From positions 10,292,001-10,356,000 of the forward strand of contig NC_092801.1 of NCBI RefSeq assembly GCF_918797505.1: a DNA stretch of 64,000 nt, read 5' to 3'. How positions within the stretch are numbered: the first letter of the stretch is position 1; each line of letters opens with the position of its first letter. Position numbers and translations under genes: made by a program. This DNA is from Bemisia tabaci. Its lineage: Eukaryota; Arthropoda; Insecta; Hemiptera; Aleyrodidae. Below, piece by piece: positions 33,248 through 45,300 of this stretch. The notes beneath the pieces were generated by a model. It had not been told where the DNA came from and did not search any database. It saw nothing but the letters and a program-made list of their open reading frames with translations.

Positions 33248-35299
33248 CTCCTATCGCCAATTTATACCAGGGAATTTTTGAATTTTCAAAATTCGATGTG
33301 TCAACCCAACTCGACAAATTACCCCACTGAAAAATGTAAAAAACAAAATTTTAGCGGAAGAAAAGATAATATTAATGCTTTCCCGTCCTTTAATCTTACC
33401 TTCAAATCAATTATCTGTTTTTTTTTCGTTTTTTTCGTTTTTTTTTTCCATATTCCCTTTGCTTGCACGCTACTATTTTAACTTGAGGTATGGTTGCATG
33501 ACTTGCGTCCTTGTTTTGTGATACAAATACGTGCTAATTTTGAGGTAATTTTTCATTAAACAGAGAGGGATCAACAAACGAAAAAGACCATACAGTGTAT
33601 CTTTTTCGGTCGAATTTAATTCTCTTTCTACCAATCAAGAAAAAATAACCCTCACATCGTTAAAATGGAAAATGACAACACTAAATATCGATGGCCTAAG
33701 TGAGAAAAACGTATCTCCATTTGCGACATTGCAGACTTCATGTCAAACTTCATTATTTTTCTGAAAAAATAGTCAATTCCTTAAATAGTAATTCCTTGAA
33801 AACTGCCTTGATTTTCTTAATCTGTCGCCAGAATATACTGTATAAATTTCTAGCTGTAAAATCGGCTCGTTTCTCTACGAAAAAATAAAATAGGAGCGGA
33901 TATTTTGAAACACTGCAATGAAGATCCACATGGTTTTGCACTTTCGCTGGCGATAAGTTCTTTAAAGTGAAATTCTGCCAGCCTTATCGACGAGCGAACC
34001 ATTTCCCCCTTAAAAGCTGGATCTTTTTTCGCTAAACTCTCCTCATTTTTGTCGTATCAAGGTGAAACGATTTATGATCATTCAAACGTTGTCCAATTTC
34101 CCGAGATACACTGAAACATTCAGATGACCGCTTAGGAAATGCAAATAAAATTCTTTGAAAAATTGAAATAAAACTATTCGCAGGTTCTCTTTTTCTTTCT
34201 TTCTTTCTTTTTTCAAAAATTCTTGTTTCATCGATAGAAATTTGCCAGCATCTTTTCATACAGCATTTTACCTCAAAAAGGCAGAGTTGATATTCGAGGT
34301 TACATTGTGCGTATGAGGGTTTGATTAACTAAACATTTCCCAGTAGTTCTAACCAAAGATGCACAAGTTGCATTTAAGTGCCATTTTTTACGTGGTGGAA
34401 TTTTTATTACTGCATCGTGGTGTTACGTGTATTGCCTACTTACTGATTGAAGGAGCCTCCTTTTGAAGTTCATCGCAATAAAATTAAAACGAGGTGTAAC
34501 TTTTCCTCTCAGTGTAAATTTTCCATACCTCTGATACAATAAACTCATGCCTTTAATGTATTGACTAAATAATGTAAAAAATATTCCAATTTGATAATAA
34601 AAAAATTTCAAAATACATCCAATTAAATTGCAACTTTATTCCACTATTTCCGTTGCCGAATTCTATTTTGTAAATGTGGCACTGATTATTTTCCGCACTT
34701 TTCCATGCACGTATTTCCAGGAAGGCAGCGAAGGCAGGTGCCTAAGGTGGTAAATTTTGGAGAGGACGGGGGCATTCATAGAATTTTTCGTTCATTCAAG
34801 TAATTTTTATTTTATTATTTTCCCCCTTCCATGTAACAAACGCAGGCAAAGTTTAACCAAAAATTGGTAAATCGTGTTCCGAGAAATCACTTTCGTTAAC
34901 AAATTTTGAGGAGCCGCCCCTGTGCCCTCCCCCCTCCTCTCCTACCCCTCGGTACGCAATCTCTTCCGCCGCGACCATCATGAGGACCGGAAAATTCTAG
35001 TAGCCTCCGTTGGGTGGCAAAGAGTCAAATATATGTATAGGCATACACGTTTTCTTGAAATTTTTCACGACATTAAAGTATTTGCACTTTTTTTTTTATC
35101 GTTGCATCTGAGAGTGCTTAGTAAGCTACGTTCGGAGTATTATTCATGTTTTTTTTCGAAATTGAAAACGGAAGAGTAATGGATTTAAAAGTGAGAAAAT
35201 CTGCCACTTTGTGACGTCATCAGGCGGTGCCTCCCATTTCAACATTTGTATTTCCAGTAGATTCGGTAATTTGGTCATATCTTCTCTATACTAATTCCT
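33248..35299. other. Mostly unrecognised, with one relic repeat
   Basis: 33,690-33,960 resembles the interspersed repeat at 7,296 and 63,120 (acgtatctccattgcga-like and aaaaaataaaataggagcgg blocks). The rest shows no supported feature. Confidence 0.4.
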
Positions 35300-35374
35300 C
35301 ATGTTAGAAACCAAGGGCATTCGCATGTTTGGTTCACGCGGTAGTTTCTCCTTAAACATGAATTCACAAATTTT

Positions 35375-35585
35375 CACGGGGAAAAAATGATATTGCTGGT
35401 TTAACAATTTTGTAGCTAAAAACTGTCCGACATGTTTGAATGTAGATTTTACGATAAAAAAATACTATTTAACCACTCCCGTGGTTGAATTAGCTTTCCA
35501 CCATCGTAAAATGTACATTTGAAACATGTCGAGCATATCTTTTAACTACAAAATTGTTTAATCAACAACATCATTTTTTTCCGTG
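35375..35585. mobile_element. CACGG-type hairpin MITE
   Basis: CACGGGGAAAAAATGATATT to TTTTTTTCCGTG, folding back, with CATGTTTGAATGTAGATTTT paired to its inverse. Outside it, a further inverted flank (ggtagtttctcc / gaaactactgag) extends the hairpin to about 35,300-35,640. Confidence 0.8.
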
Positions 35586-35671
35586 AAATTTTGTGAAATT
35601 CGTGTTTAAGAAGAAACTACTGAGTGAACTAAGCATGAGAATATCCTTAGTTTCAAAAATGAACAATTATT

Positions 35672-35935
35672 CTGCCGTGCTAAGGAAACACGCCGTATGT
35701 ACATTCAAGAGTTGACAAATTTCCTCCGATAAAATGTTTCTTTTTGAGGAAAATCATGAATAATTTTCCTTGAAATTTTCAGGAGCTTAAAGATCAAAAT
35801 ATGAACAAAGTTCTCTGCAAAATTAGACGAAAAATGTTCATGAGTTTACCAGGGAATTCGTGTTTTATCGAAGAAAAGTTAGCAACGCCTGAAGGTTCAT
35901 ACCGCGTTTTTCCTTAGCACGGCAGTATTCACTGG
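35672..35935. mobile_element. H3 hairpin MITE
   Basis: CTGCCGTGCTAAGGAAACAC to TTCCTTAGCACGGCAG, 264 bp. Confidence 0.87.
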
Positions 35936-35939
35936 AAAA

Positions 35940-36153
35940 AAAACACATTCTAGAGTCTAGACTCTTGAAAACATTGACAAGAAAAAATACTCTTGATTCA
36001 ATCGGATTTTTGCTTGAATCTAAACGAAATCCGCTTAAATTAAGAGACTTGGTTCTTGATTTAAGCTAGATTCTGATTGAATCAAGAGTACTTTTTCTTG
36101 TCGATGTTTTTAAGAGTCTGGCCTCTAGATACAATGTGTTTTTTTTTCCAGTG
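35940..36153. mobile_element. H1 hairpin MITE
   Basis: CACTGG to CCAGTG, flanked by TT on both sides (35,938-39 and 36,154-55). Confidence 0.92.
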
Positions 36154-36264
36154 TTGTAGAAAAGATATGACTGAATTACTTAATCTGCTAAAATACAAGT
36201 GTTTAAAGATGGGAAATTCATTTTTCCGTGTTCAGACACCTGCAAATTCTCTACTGCTGCAATT

Positions 36265-36480
36265 CACCGGAAAAAAAAGTGAAATTGATTTTTAACATTC
36301 TGGATGTAATAACAGTGTGCGAGAACTCACAAAATGCTGAATTACCCACCATAGCAGTTACTTTTACATCTTGACATTGCTAAAATAACTGCCATAGCGG
36401 TTAATTCATCGTTTCGTGAGTTCTCGCACACTTTTTTTACATCCGGAATGTTAAATCAACTTCACTTTTTATTTTCGGTG
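36265..36480. mobile_element. CACCGG-ended hairpin MITE
   Basis: CACCGGAAAAAAAAGTGAAA pairs with the end TTTTCGGTG; the inner blocks GTGCGAGAACTCAC / GTGAGTTCTCGCAC are also inverted. Confidence 0.82.
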
Positions 36481-36950
36481 CAGTCTTTCCACGTTGGAAG
36501 TAGAGAGGAAAATCTGAGCCACTCACTTATGCTGAGTCCAGTCAGAAGAAGGAAAATGACTCTGCGTAGACGCAGGGACCCAATTGCTGCCAGCATGGCT
36601 CCTCGTGCACATTCATGCAACACAAAACCGCGATTCCGCGACACAATTTCCCCACAACAAAGCCCGCTAACACACAAAAACACACAACGACACTAACACG
36701 ACCAGTGGCTAGGCACGCTCCGACGGTGCAAGGCGATTTCCACGTTCATTCGGCGATGGTGACGGGTCTCGAACCGCGAACCTCGGGGTCCAGCGCGGGT
36801 TTGATCGGCCGCGACGAGCGAGCTTAGCTGGGCACGGGACTCCCGCCAGCTTTCTCCGCCGCTCGCGCCATCTCGCGGGAGAAAGTTCAACTCCCGACCA
36901 GCGCCGGCGGGACCTGGTCGCACAAAATTCCGAAATAACAACAACAAAAT

Positions 36951-37203
36951 CTGCCGTACTGAGGAAAAACGCCGTATGAACCTTCAAGCGTTGCCAAATT
37001 TCCTTTGGTAAAACACGAATTCCCTGGTAAACTCATGAACATTTTTCTTCTAATTTTGCAGAGAATTTTGTTCATATTTTGATCTAAAGTTCCTGAAAAT
37101 TTCAAGGGAAAATATTCAGAATTTCCCTTAAAAATAAACATTTTATCGGAGGAAATTCGGCAACTCTTGAATGTATATACGGCGTTTTTCCTTAGCACGG
37201 CAG
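36951..37203. mobile_element. H3 hairpin MITE
   Basis: CTGCCGTACTGAGGAAAAAC to TTCCTTAGCACGGCAG. Confidence 0.86.
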
Positions 37204-37289
37204 AACAATTGTTCATTTCAGAAACCAAGGATATTCTCATGCTTAGTTCACTCAGTAGTTTCTCCTTAAACACGAATTTCACAAAATTT

Positions 37290-37450
37290 CACGGGAAAAA
37301 ATGATATTGTTGATTGAACAATTTTGTAGTTAAAAGATATGCCCGACATGTTCCAAATGTACATTTTACGATGGTGAAAAGCTAATTCAACCACGGGGGT
37401 GGTTAAATGGTATTTTTTTATTGTAAAATCTACATTCAAACATGTCGAAC
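37290..37450. mobile_element. CACGG-type MITE, truncated
   Basis: Begins CACGGGAAAAAATGATATTG and stops near catgtcgaac where the element at 37,458 starts. With the flank 37,204-37,289 it is an inverted copy of 35,470-35,671. Confidence 0.78.
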
Positions 37451-37457
37451 AGAAATC

Positions 37458-37708
37458 GTCACCTTCCAGGCAAAGTATCACAAGCGCCATGCGACGTTTA
37501 AAAATTTCCGCTGCCATTTTATTTCTTTACTGAGAAATTGTCGGTTGAATCTGTTTGGAAATTTCACTAAATTTTATCGGCAACATAAAGAAAATTCAGT
37601 GAAATTTTCGGACAGCTCTGTTGAACAATTTCTCTGTAAAAAAATAAAATGGCGGCGGAAATTTTTAAACGTCGCATGGCGCTTGTGATACTTTGCCTGG
37701 AAGGTGAC
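37458..37708. mobile_element. GTCACCTTCCAGG hairpin MITE
   Basis: GTCACCTTCCAGGCAAAGTA and its exact inverse end at 37,708; inner arms (CGCCATGCGACGTTTAAAAA) also pair. 251 bp. Confidence 0.87.
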
Positions 37709-37727
37709 GAAATAACAACAATCAAAT

Positions 37728-37980
37728 CTGCTGTGTTAAGGAAAAATGCCGTATGAACCTTCAGGCGTTGCAAAATTTCCTTTGATAAAACACTAAATAC
37801 CTGGTAAAATTGTGAAATTTCCCTTCCAATTTTTCAGATGATTTTGTTCGCAATTTTCCCTGAAGTTGCGGAAAACGTCAAGGGAAAATATACATATTTT
37901 TCCTTGAAAAAAAGGACATTTTCCGGGAGGAAATTTGGCAACTCTCGAATGTTCATACGTCGTTTTTCCTTAGCACGGCC
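37728..37980. mobile_element. H3 hairpin MITE
   Basis: Left end mutated (CTGCTGTGTTAAGG), right end TTCCTTAGCACGGCC. Confidence 0.82.
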
Positions 37981-38029
37981 TCATACCAGAGTATACCTGT
38001 ATACTGAGAGTACGGACATTTCTAAATCG

Positions 38030-38150
38030 GTGGCGTGGCGTGGCGTGCTTTGCGATCCATCGATTGTTACGCCATTTAAACCTATAGAAAAGGATCGATA
38101 AACAGGGTGTTCGCAGCGAACACCTTACAAATCGATTCTTTTGCATTTTG
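38030..38150. mobile_element. H5 MITE relic
   Basis: GGTGGCGTGGCGTGGCGTGC to ACAAATCGATTCTTT; the right third is missing and H3 sequence follows. Confidence 0.72.
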
Positions 38151-38164
38151 TCAAATGCTTAGGC

Positions 38165-38382
38165 AAATAGTCAAGTATTCTTCCTTAGATTCCACTAATT
38201 ACCTGGTAAACTTATGAATATTTCCCCTCCAATTTTTCAGATGATTTTGTTCGCAATTTTACCGGAAGTTCCTGAAAATTTCAAGGGAAAATATTCATGA
38301 GTTTCCTCGGAAATAAACATTTTATCTAAGGAAATTTGGCAACTCTCGAATGTTCATACGGCGTTCTTCCTTAGCACGGCAG
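38165..38382. mobile_element. H3 MITE, left end lost
   Basis: The H3 body ends in TTCCTTAGCACGGCAG; the left TIR is replaced at the junction with the H5 relic. Confidence 0.8.
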
Positions 38383-38433
38383 AAATACACCCGTTAAAAA
38401 TCGAGGAGCGAAATCCCTCGCCGGAGTTTACAT

Positions 38434-38723
38434 GGACCGAGTTCAACAGAAAGGAACCTATGCCCACATTTGGACCGCGTTTAGCAGAGAGGAACCAAGC
38501 CACATCAGCTATTGCCAAATTTAACTGGGCAGTTTAATTTGTTACAAGAGAACGTTTGTGCGGATTCCTTTGAAAATTTTAAGAAATTTGCATCGCACCA
38601 TTTAGAAAATTCATTGGAATGTGCACAAAAATCCGCACAACTGTTCTCTTGTAAAAAATTGAATTGCCCAATTGAATTTGGCAACAGCTGATGAGGCTTG
38701 GTTCCGCTCTGCTTAACGCGGTA
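38434..38723. mobile_element. H4 hairpin MITE with a duplicated left end
   Basis: A full element 38,472-38,723 (GTTTAGCAGAGAGGAACCAA to TTGGTTCCGCTCTGCTTAAC) is preceded by a second, partial left end (GTTCAACAGAAAGGAACC) at 38,434. Confidence 0.78.
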
Positions 38724-39119
38724 CAGTAATGAAAAAATTGAGTCGAGAATGTTTTTGAAATAACGCAGAATAACACAGAATAACGGAATATCCAAGTAAG
38801 GAAAGACGTCAAGTTGACTCTCTTGTTTCATTTACTAATTTCTTTTCAATCTGTAAGGGTAGAATATATTTTTTTCACAGTTCATCATTTCAATTTGCCT
38901 GAAACTTCAAAATGTCTCAGCAACATTTGTAAAAATAAAAAAAATAACGTCAACAAAACGGAGTAAAAATAATACCAATAGTGTTAGGAACATGCATTGG
39001 TATTACAATTAAATCTATATTTTTCTCGGAGTGGGGCAACTTTACTGAAAGAAACTACGCTGGGTACCTACTGTGCGGCTTTTCTAATTGATTTCAAATT
39101 TCTTCGTTTTCTGAACCTA
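38724..39119. other. No recognised feature
   Basis: Transition between the MITE-dense left side and the eIF4B 5' region. Nothing supported. Confidence 0.35.
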
Positions 39120-39377
39120 GAATTGTAACAATGTACATGAGAAAGAGAGACGACTGGAAAGTGCGAATGAGCTAGGCGGGAAACAAGCTCATGGCGGGAA
39201 ATCTGATGTGTGGCGGGGAATTCAAAATGACGGCAACTGGAAAAAAGGAGCGTCAAATCAAATTTGCCGCCGAAAAAGGAGCAACGTGTCACCCCAACAC
39301 AACATCCATCAGCCACCACCAGGCCCGAACGCACCGATCAACGGTGCCCGGCCTCCGCCGATCGTGCAATTTCCAAA
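39120..39377 (+). promoter_or_regulatory. eIF4B: Candidate eIF4B promoter / 5'UTR
   Basis: This is the segment just upstream of the eIF4B start codon, clear of the recognised MITEs. It is less AT-rich than its surroundings and holds three GGCGGGRAA-like motifs near 39,175, 39,192 and 39,213, which resemble E2F-type sites. No TATA box was recognised and the start of transcription cannot be fixed. The role is inferred from position. Confidence 0.35.
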
Positions 39378-39390
39378 ATGGCTTCTACAG
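39378..39390 (+). CDS. eIF4B: eIF4B coding exon 1
   Basis: This 13-nt coding piece (M A S T, then the first base of a Gly codon) lies before donor gttagt. It was chosen because it supplies a start codon in the right phase for exon 2, and eIF4B proteins begin with a few residues followed by a Lys-rich run. An unseen upstream start is possible but not needed. Confidence 0.8.
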
Positions 39391-42300
39391 GTTAGTACTA
39401 AATCCTGTTCACGTGTTCTCAATTTATCTGCAAATTATCAAATTCTAAGGTTTCTCCATTTTAAAAGTGTTCTCTCTTCATATTTTTGCTTAGATTGAAA
39501 TAAATTCACCCCATCCCGCCGACCCTCCGTTCCAAAAGTGACCTGCCAGATTGTCATCATGAGTCCACTCCAGCCTTGGGTTAAATTTTTTCAAAAGTCT
39601 TTCACCATGTTTATTTCTGCTATTATTCTGTATCCAGTGCTGAAATTACTTTCTTACGTTCCTAGTTTCCTCATCATGCTTCTGATCCATTCTCTCATCC
39701 TTCTCTGAAATACACATCTCGCCTGTATCTAGGTTGTGACAGGGCTGGCTGCATTTTCAATATGGAACTCAAAGATTCTAGAGCATGTCAGAAATTGAGG
39801 GTGAGTCCTGCTTACATAATCGCCCGATTTTAACCAATTTTCTGTCTTTCAGGGAAGAAAGCTAAGAAGAAAAAGAAGACCACCATCAGTATTGTTGGGC
39901 CCCCGGTTTTCACCAACGCTGCGCTCTCCACCGATAGTTGGGCCGACCAGTCTGAAATAGGTGAGTAATCATTCTCCTCCAGCATCATCTTTTTGTTTTT
40001 ATTCAAATCATCAAATCAAGCTGAAGTGTTGCTCGATGGCAATTTGCCATTTATTATGCAAGAATGGTTCTGTACGGTCCTGAAGTCTCTACCTCGTGCC
40101 TCGCGAATCAAATTAATGTTTGCACTCGAGTGGGGAATCCCTATTAATATTTTCAATTTCTGTGAAAGCCTGATAGACTATTTGCTTCCTCTCCCTGAAC
40201 TGGAGAAAGTTGCCGGTTACTCATTTTGTCATATCTGGATAAACCGTTCAGCATAGACAAAAATGATTCATGATCTAACCTATAAGTGTTGTTTCCCCTA
40301 ATCCATAGCAACCTCCAAATTGAACTGAAAGTTATCTATTGACCGAGAAAGAGTTGCTCCTTGCATTGTGAAAGTATGATTTTTCTTGTTGTGTCACTGT
40401 AGCCTGTACATCTTATAAACTCGAGCCGTTAATCTGAATCTGAATGAATTCTCTCCGCTCTGAATGATCCCTACATAATGTTGAATCAGTTTTGTAAATA
40501 TTAAGAACTCACATTTATTTTTCGGTTTGAGATGTAACTCTCCTAGTTTGATTGATCGAATGGCCATTTTTAAATTGTTTCTGCCACTCACTGTAGCTAT
40601 TAAGTTTTCCACTCCGACCTTGATGAAGATAGACAAAGCCTACAGTGAACTTTGAAGCTTTCCCGTGAATATCATCTTTTCTTCATTACAACAGCTTGTA
40701 GAGTAGTACTCAATTAACCATACACAAGAATTATTTTCCGAGTGATCTACTCTTAAAACCTTTTGCGCTCAAGGTATTCCTTCTTACGAAGCACCTCAGC
40801 TCTGAGCCACTTAATCAATTCATTGTGAATTGTACCTGTTGGTACTCCGTGAATATAAGTCGGGCTTTGTTAAATCAACGTTGTAACCTACTTACTCTTC
40901 ACAGATCCAAGATTTCTCCAATTCCTTTTTCCACCAATCCAAAGTCCATTCTTTTCCCCCTGTGACTCATGTTACAACAGTTATCTTGTCCAAACAATGG
41001 CCTGAACACAAGTTACATAATTTCAAATCAGAATGATACATAGCGAGTCATCAGATATAGATTAGGGCCGCTTCTCAGGAATTAATCAGTTTCCTCTGCA
41101 GGAAAATTTGGAACCTTCAGCTTTGTATTGACTGCGAATTACCTACCTTGTTTATGTTGGTATGATGCCATTACCACTGTCAAATGGACTTTCTAATTTT
41201 CATGAATTTGTCAACAATTGCACTTGTTTGATTTATCAGCAAAAACTAATATTTAGCCCATGATTCAGACAAGTGTATAGCTGCAAGTAATTAGCATCTC
41301 TTATTCCCCCTTCATCCTTCTGCTTGTTAAAATCCTTGTCTCTTGCACTCAGGGACGTTTCTCGTCTGCGCTGTTTCAGTATTTCTGTAAGAACTGTCTT
41401 ACTAATTTGCTGAATAAATTCCGACCCTTTTCTCATATTGTGTAGGAGGCAATAAAATATGTCCATGCTATTCATCAGAATGCATGAGATGCTGCCTAAA
41501 GAGGAAGGAACCTCAGTCTACTACGATAAATTTTTTCAGGGAAGAGTTTATCATCAAGTTCAGCCCAAACTTTGACTTCATAGTTTTCTGTAGAAAATTA
41601 TTCGAGATGCCATAGTTACAAGTGGCTTGGTTCTTCTTTATGCCAAAGATTTGTGATAGAATGATAGAATACAGTGTTTGATGGAATGAGTGACAAAAGT
41701 GAGTAGTCTTCAACCAACAAAATTGGCCAAGTGTAGGTAGATAGTTAATTTTTTGAAGATTACGAACTCAGCAATAATCAGTATGAATTACTTCAGCCAT
41801 CTCATCCTGTTCATACTGTTCTCGCCTCCTTAATTTGTTAAGCTTCGCATTCGAGACGATGTCCACAGGTATAGATAATAGTTAACCGTTGCCCACAGTA
41901 TTTATTCCATGGTTACTTACCTGGTTAGTTTCCGTATCACCCATTTTAATTCTTTCTTTCCGCAGAACTGATTGAGTCCATCCGCAATGTCAACACAGAC
42001 ATCAATCTGCCTAAAGCGCCGAGGTCCACGCGAGAATGTGAATTTGACGATTCTCAGGTGCCAACATCGCCCCCGTATCAGGCGCATCTTACGAATATTC
42101 CATTCGATATCACTGAAGATGAAATCATAGATCATTTCGGGAAATTTACTGTGAGTATTTGTTTTCTCCCAAACTCCCTTTCAGCACCACCTTTGATTTT
42201 AGGTATTGATTAGATCTTAAGATTACTCATAAGATGAACCGCTTGCCCTTGCCTCTGAGTTCATAACCTAGCCGATGAGCTTAGCCACCCAAATTGGCCT

Positions 42301-45300
42301 TAATCAGTCAGAACTGAATCATTTAAAGATTTTCAAAAATGTTCTAACCTCGTCGGGTGCCGTGTTGAAGAATCTAGCTTTGACACGTTAGAGGAAGTAT
42401 CACTGGTCCAAATGGGGCCTTGTGAATTGGTGCAATTTGGTTTTGTGGCTCTTCCTAGTTAATTCTTGCTTATCATTACTGTAAATGAAAACTGCAGCAA
42501 ATGAACACTTTAACTGATATTTTTGTGATGTTGAGGAATGAAAGGTTTGAAGTTGAAAAATTCTGTGGAGCTTGATGGCTTTATAAAAGTTCAAACTAGT
42601 GCCCTGAAACCAAAAATTGCATTATGACGTTAATATTTTATGCATGAAACTTCACGACTAGCGCTTCTCAAAATGTCCCATTTGAGATTTTTAAAAAAAA
42701 TTTACTAAGCATGCTCACATACTCTAAACTTTTTAAATCTATCCCTATTAAGTATCGGAGTCATTGCATGAACAGCTGGTCAAATAGCTTATTCAATTTT
42801 GGGTGAAGTTGGAACTCTGACCATGAAGAGCCTCTTGTTTATCTCTGAGAACTGGGTGTCCACACTCAAGGGTTTGCTTTCCACGTATTTTAATACATAG
42901 GTATCAATGAACAGTTAGAATTAAATTCTTGAGAACAGGATGATTTCTAATAAAAATTATGAATTTTTGGAGCAAATCTAGAGAAAAGAGAATTATAAAC
43001 AACCTGTTTTCTCCAACCTCCCATTTGTCTAAAGTCTCTGGGTGAGTGATGATAATAAGGCGAATTGTATGGCTGGAGCTCCTTTCCTATCGAAGTGAAC
43101 TGCTTGAAGATCATCTTCTGGGGAAGTTGAGTTCGCCAAGTGACATGCAGTTTTCAATCTGACATAGTGTTCCAAAATTTTCTTTCCAACATAGCTTCAC
43201 AGGGTTGCCACAGTCAACAAAAACCAAGAAACGTAAGGGAGTTTTAAAAAGTCAGAGAAAATGACAAAAGTGTCTGGGAAAAATTGTTAAGTCACCTTTA
43301 TTTGCTTTCTAGAATGGGTTAGATGTTTCTAACAACAAATTTTGCCTGTAGGCTATTCCAAATTATTTAACTTTTTAAGTACCTGACATATCTTCCATTG
43401 TCAGGGAATTTTACCAAACTGGGTCAAGGAAATTTATTTTTTATTTTCGGTGGCAACCTGTAAAGTCCACCAACACAACCTCCCCTCTTTCCTTTTGGTC
43501 AAGAAACTTCTGCATCTTCAATTCAGAATTCACGGAAACAAATGCAACCATGTAGTTTCAGTAGACTTTTTCAATTTTATTCCAACATAACATTATTTGC
43601 TCTTTGTAAAAGTCTCGTCAGTACATGAAAAAAAGACTACGGAAGCTGTCAACAGTTCATTGGTTTATTGAAATACCTAAAAATTCAATGAGTTTCCAAT
43701 GACAAAGCAGTATGAAAGAGGACACGAGTTGTTTTTGTTGTGAATGATAAGGATCAGTGTTACCTAGCGGGCATTCAGCCATTTTTCTGATAAGCTTGAT
43801 ATGTGCTCAACTATCAAAGATTAATTTTACCGATAGATTTAAATTTTTTTATAAATCATATTTATCAATTTGATTTTTTGACTGATAAATTCATTTATTT
43901 GAAGACAACACAATAAACATAGGACTGACATTAACATGATTATCTGATTAAATTTATTGTTCTTAGTATTATTTTTGTTTTTGTTATGAAGAATTTAAAA
44001 TGATGAGCATCGCGCTTTAGATGGCTTGAACTCCTTCTGTCTTGAGTTTTGATAAAGCTTAAGCCATAAGTTGAGGTCGCCAAATGAGCCGCAAGTTTTC
44101 AATCTGATTCTCTTTATAGATCCTGCATACTTCATAATATTATACATTTTATGACTTTTATTATAAATATTCTAGATCAGACAAATAATTGTTCTTAAAA
44201 GAAAGTTTAGATCATGTTCAGGAAGGAAATGGTCCATTGATTTTAAGTTCAAGTACATGATATCTATCTGCCTGTGGAGGCTATGTTTGTTTGAAAAGTC
44301 TAAGACGTTAAGAATCGTAAACATTTTTCCAAGTTGCATTCGTAATATCTTCAAACATGTAGCTCTAAACCAGAAGTCAACATTAATTTTTTCTTCTTTT
44401 TTTTTCCAGATAATAAACTGTACCTTACCAAAAGATGGGAGGAACTCATCACGACTAAAGGGTTATGGATACATCGAGTTCGAACTCCGAGAGGAGCTCA
44501 TTTCTGCTCTTTGTATCGGAGAAATGGTAGGGTTTTTTATCAAGTTTTTATCACCTTGTCAAATTTTATAATGTTCCAATTTTAAAAACCAAAAATTTTT
44601 GCTTCTATTTACTCAAGTCGTTTCGCCATGTAGTAAGAAGACAAATCTCAGTAGAAGTGAAGTTTTGAAGTCTCATCATGTTATGATTTTTCTACTAATA
44701 TAATTTCCCAAAGGAACCATAACATCATCTTCTCGTGGAAAGCTTGTTCTAATTGAGACTTATTTGGACTTGCTAAAATTTAGATCTTCTGGGAGTTTTT
44801 CTTAGCAAGTGAATAAGAAGACTTGCAAAGTCTCTAAGTATCTATTTCATGGTTTTATGTTAGTAAATAAAAAATGCATCACCTCCAACCGACCTATACT
44901 TTGCACTCATTTCTCGGCTTTTGCTGCTCTCAAGAGAAGGGAACCTCACATGTCCTGAGGTGTATAATGGGCTGTCTATGTTTTTGCTCATGAGGCACTG
45001 TCGTTGGAAGTTGTGGATTATCCTGTAACCTTGTATAGGTTAAAAAGAGAGATGCATCACAATAGTAGTAAGATGGCCCGAAGTAGTAACAAGGAGAGTC
45101 AAACTGTCCTCGACCAGCTATTTCAAATTTGATATGATGTTTAAGGCAAGCTGAGCGCGCGTAGGCAACTGTATCCAAAACCAGTCAATTTTAAGCCATG
45201 GTGTTCAGGACCATAAAAAATCAAGATTAGTCAGGGAATGAAAAATTCTAGGGAACATTTGGGGGGAAAATCTGGTAATCTCCTCTTCCAGCGCTCAATC

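Noticed and set aside
43030..43170. Another box C/D-like TGATGA in eIF4B intron 3
   Set aside because: No CTGA at a suitable distance and no closing stem.
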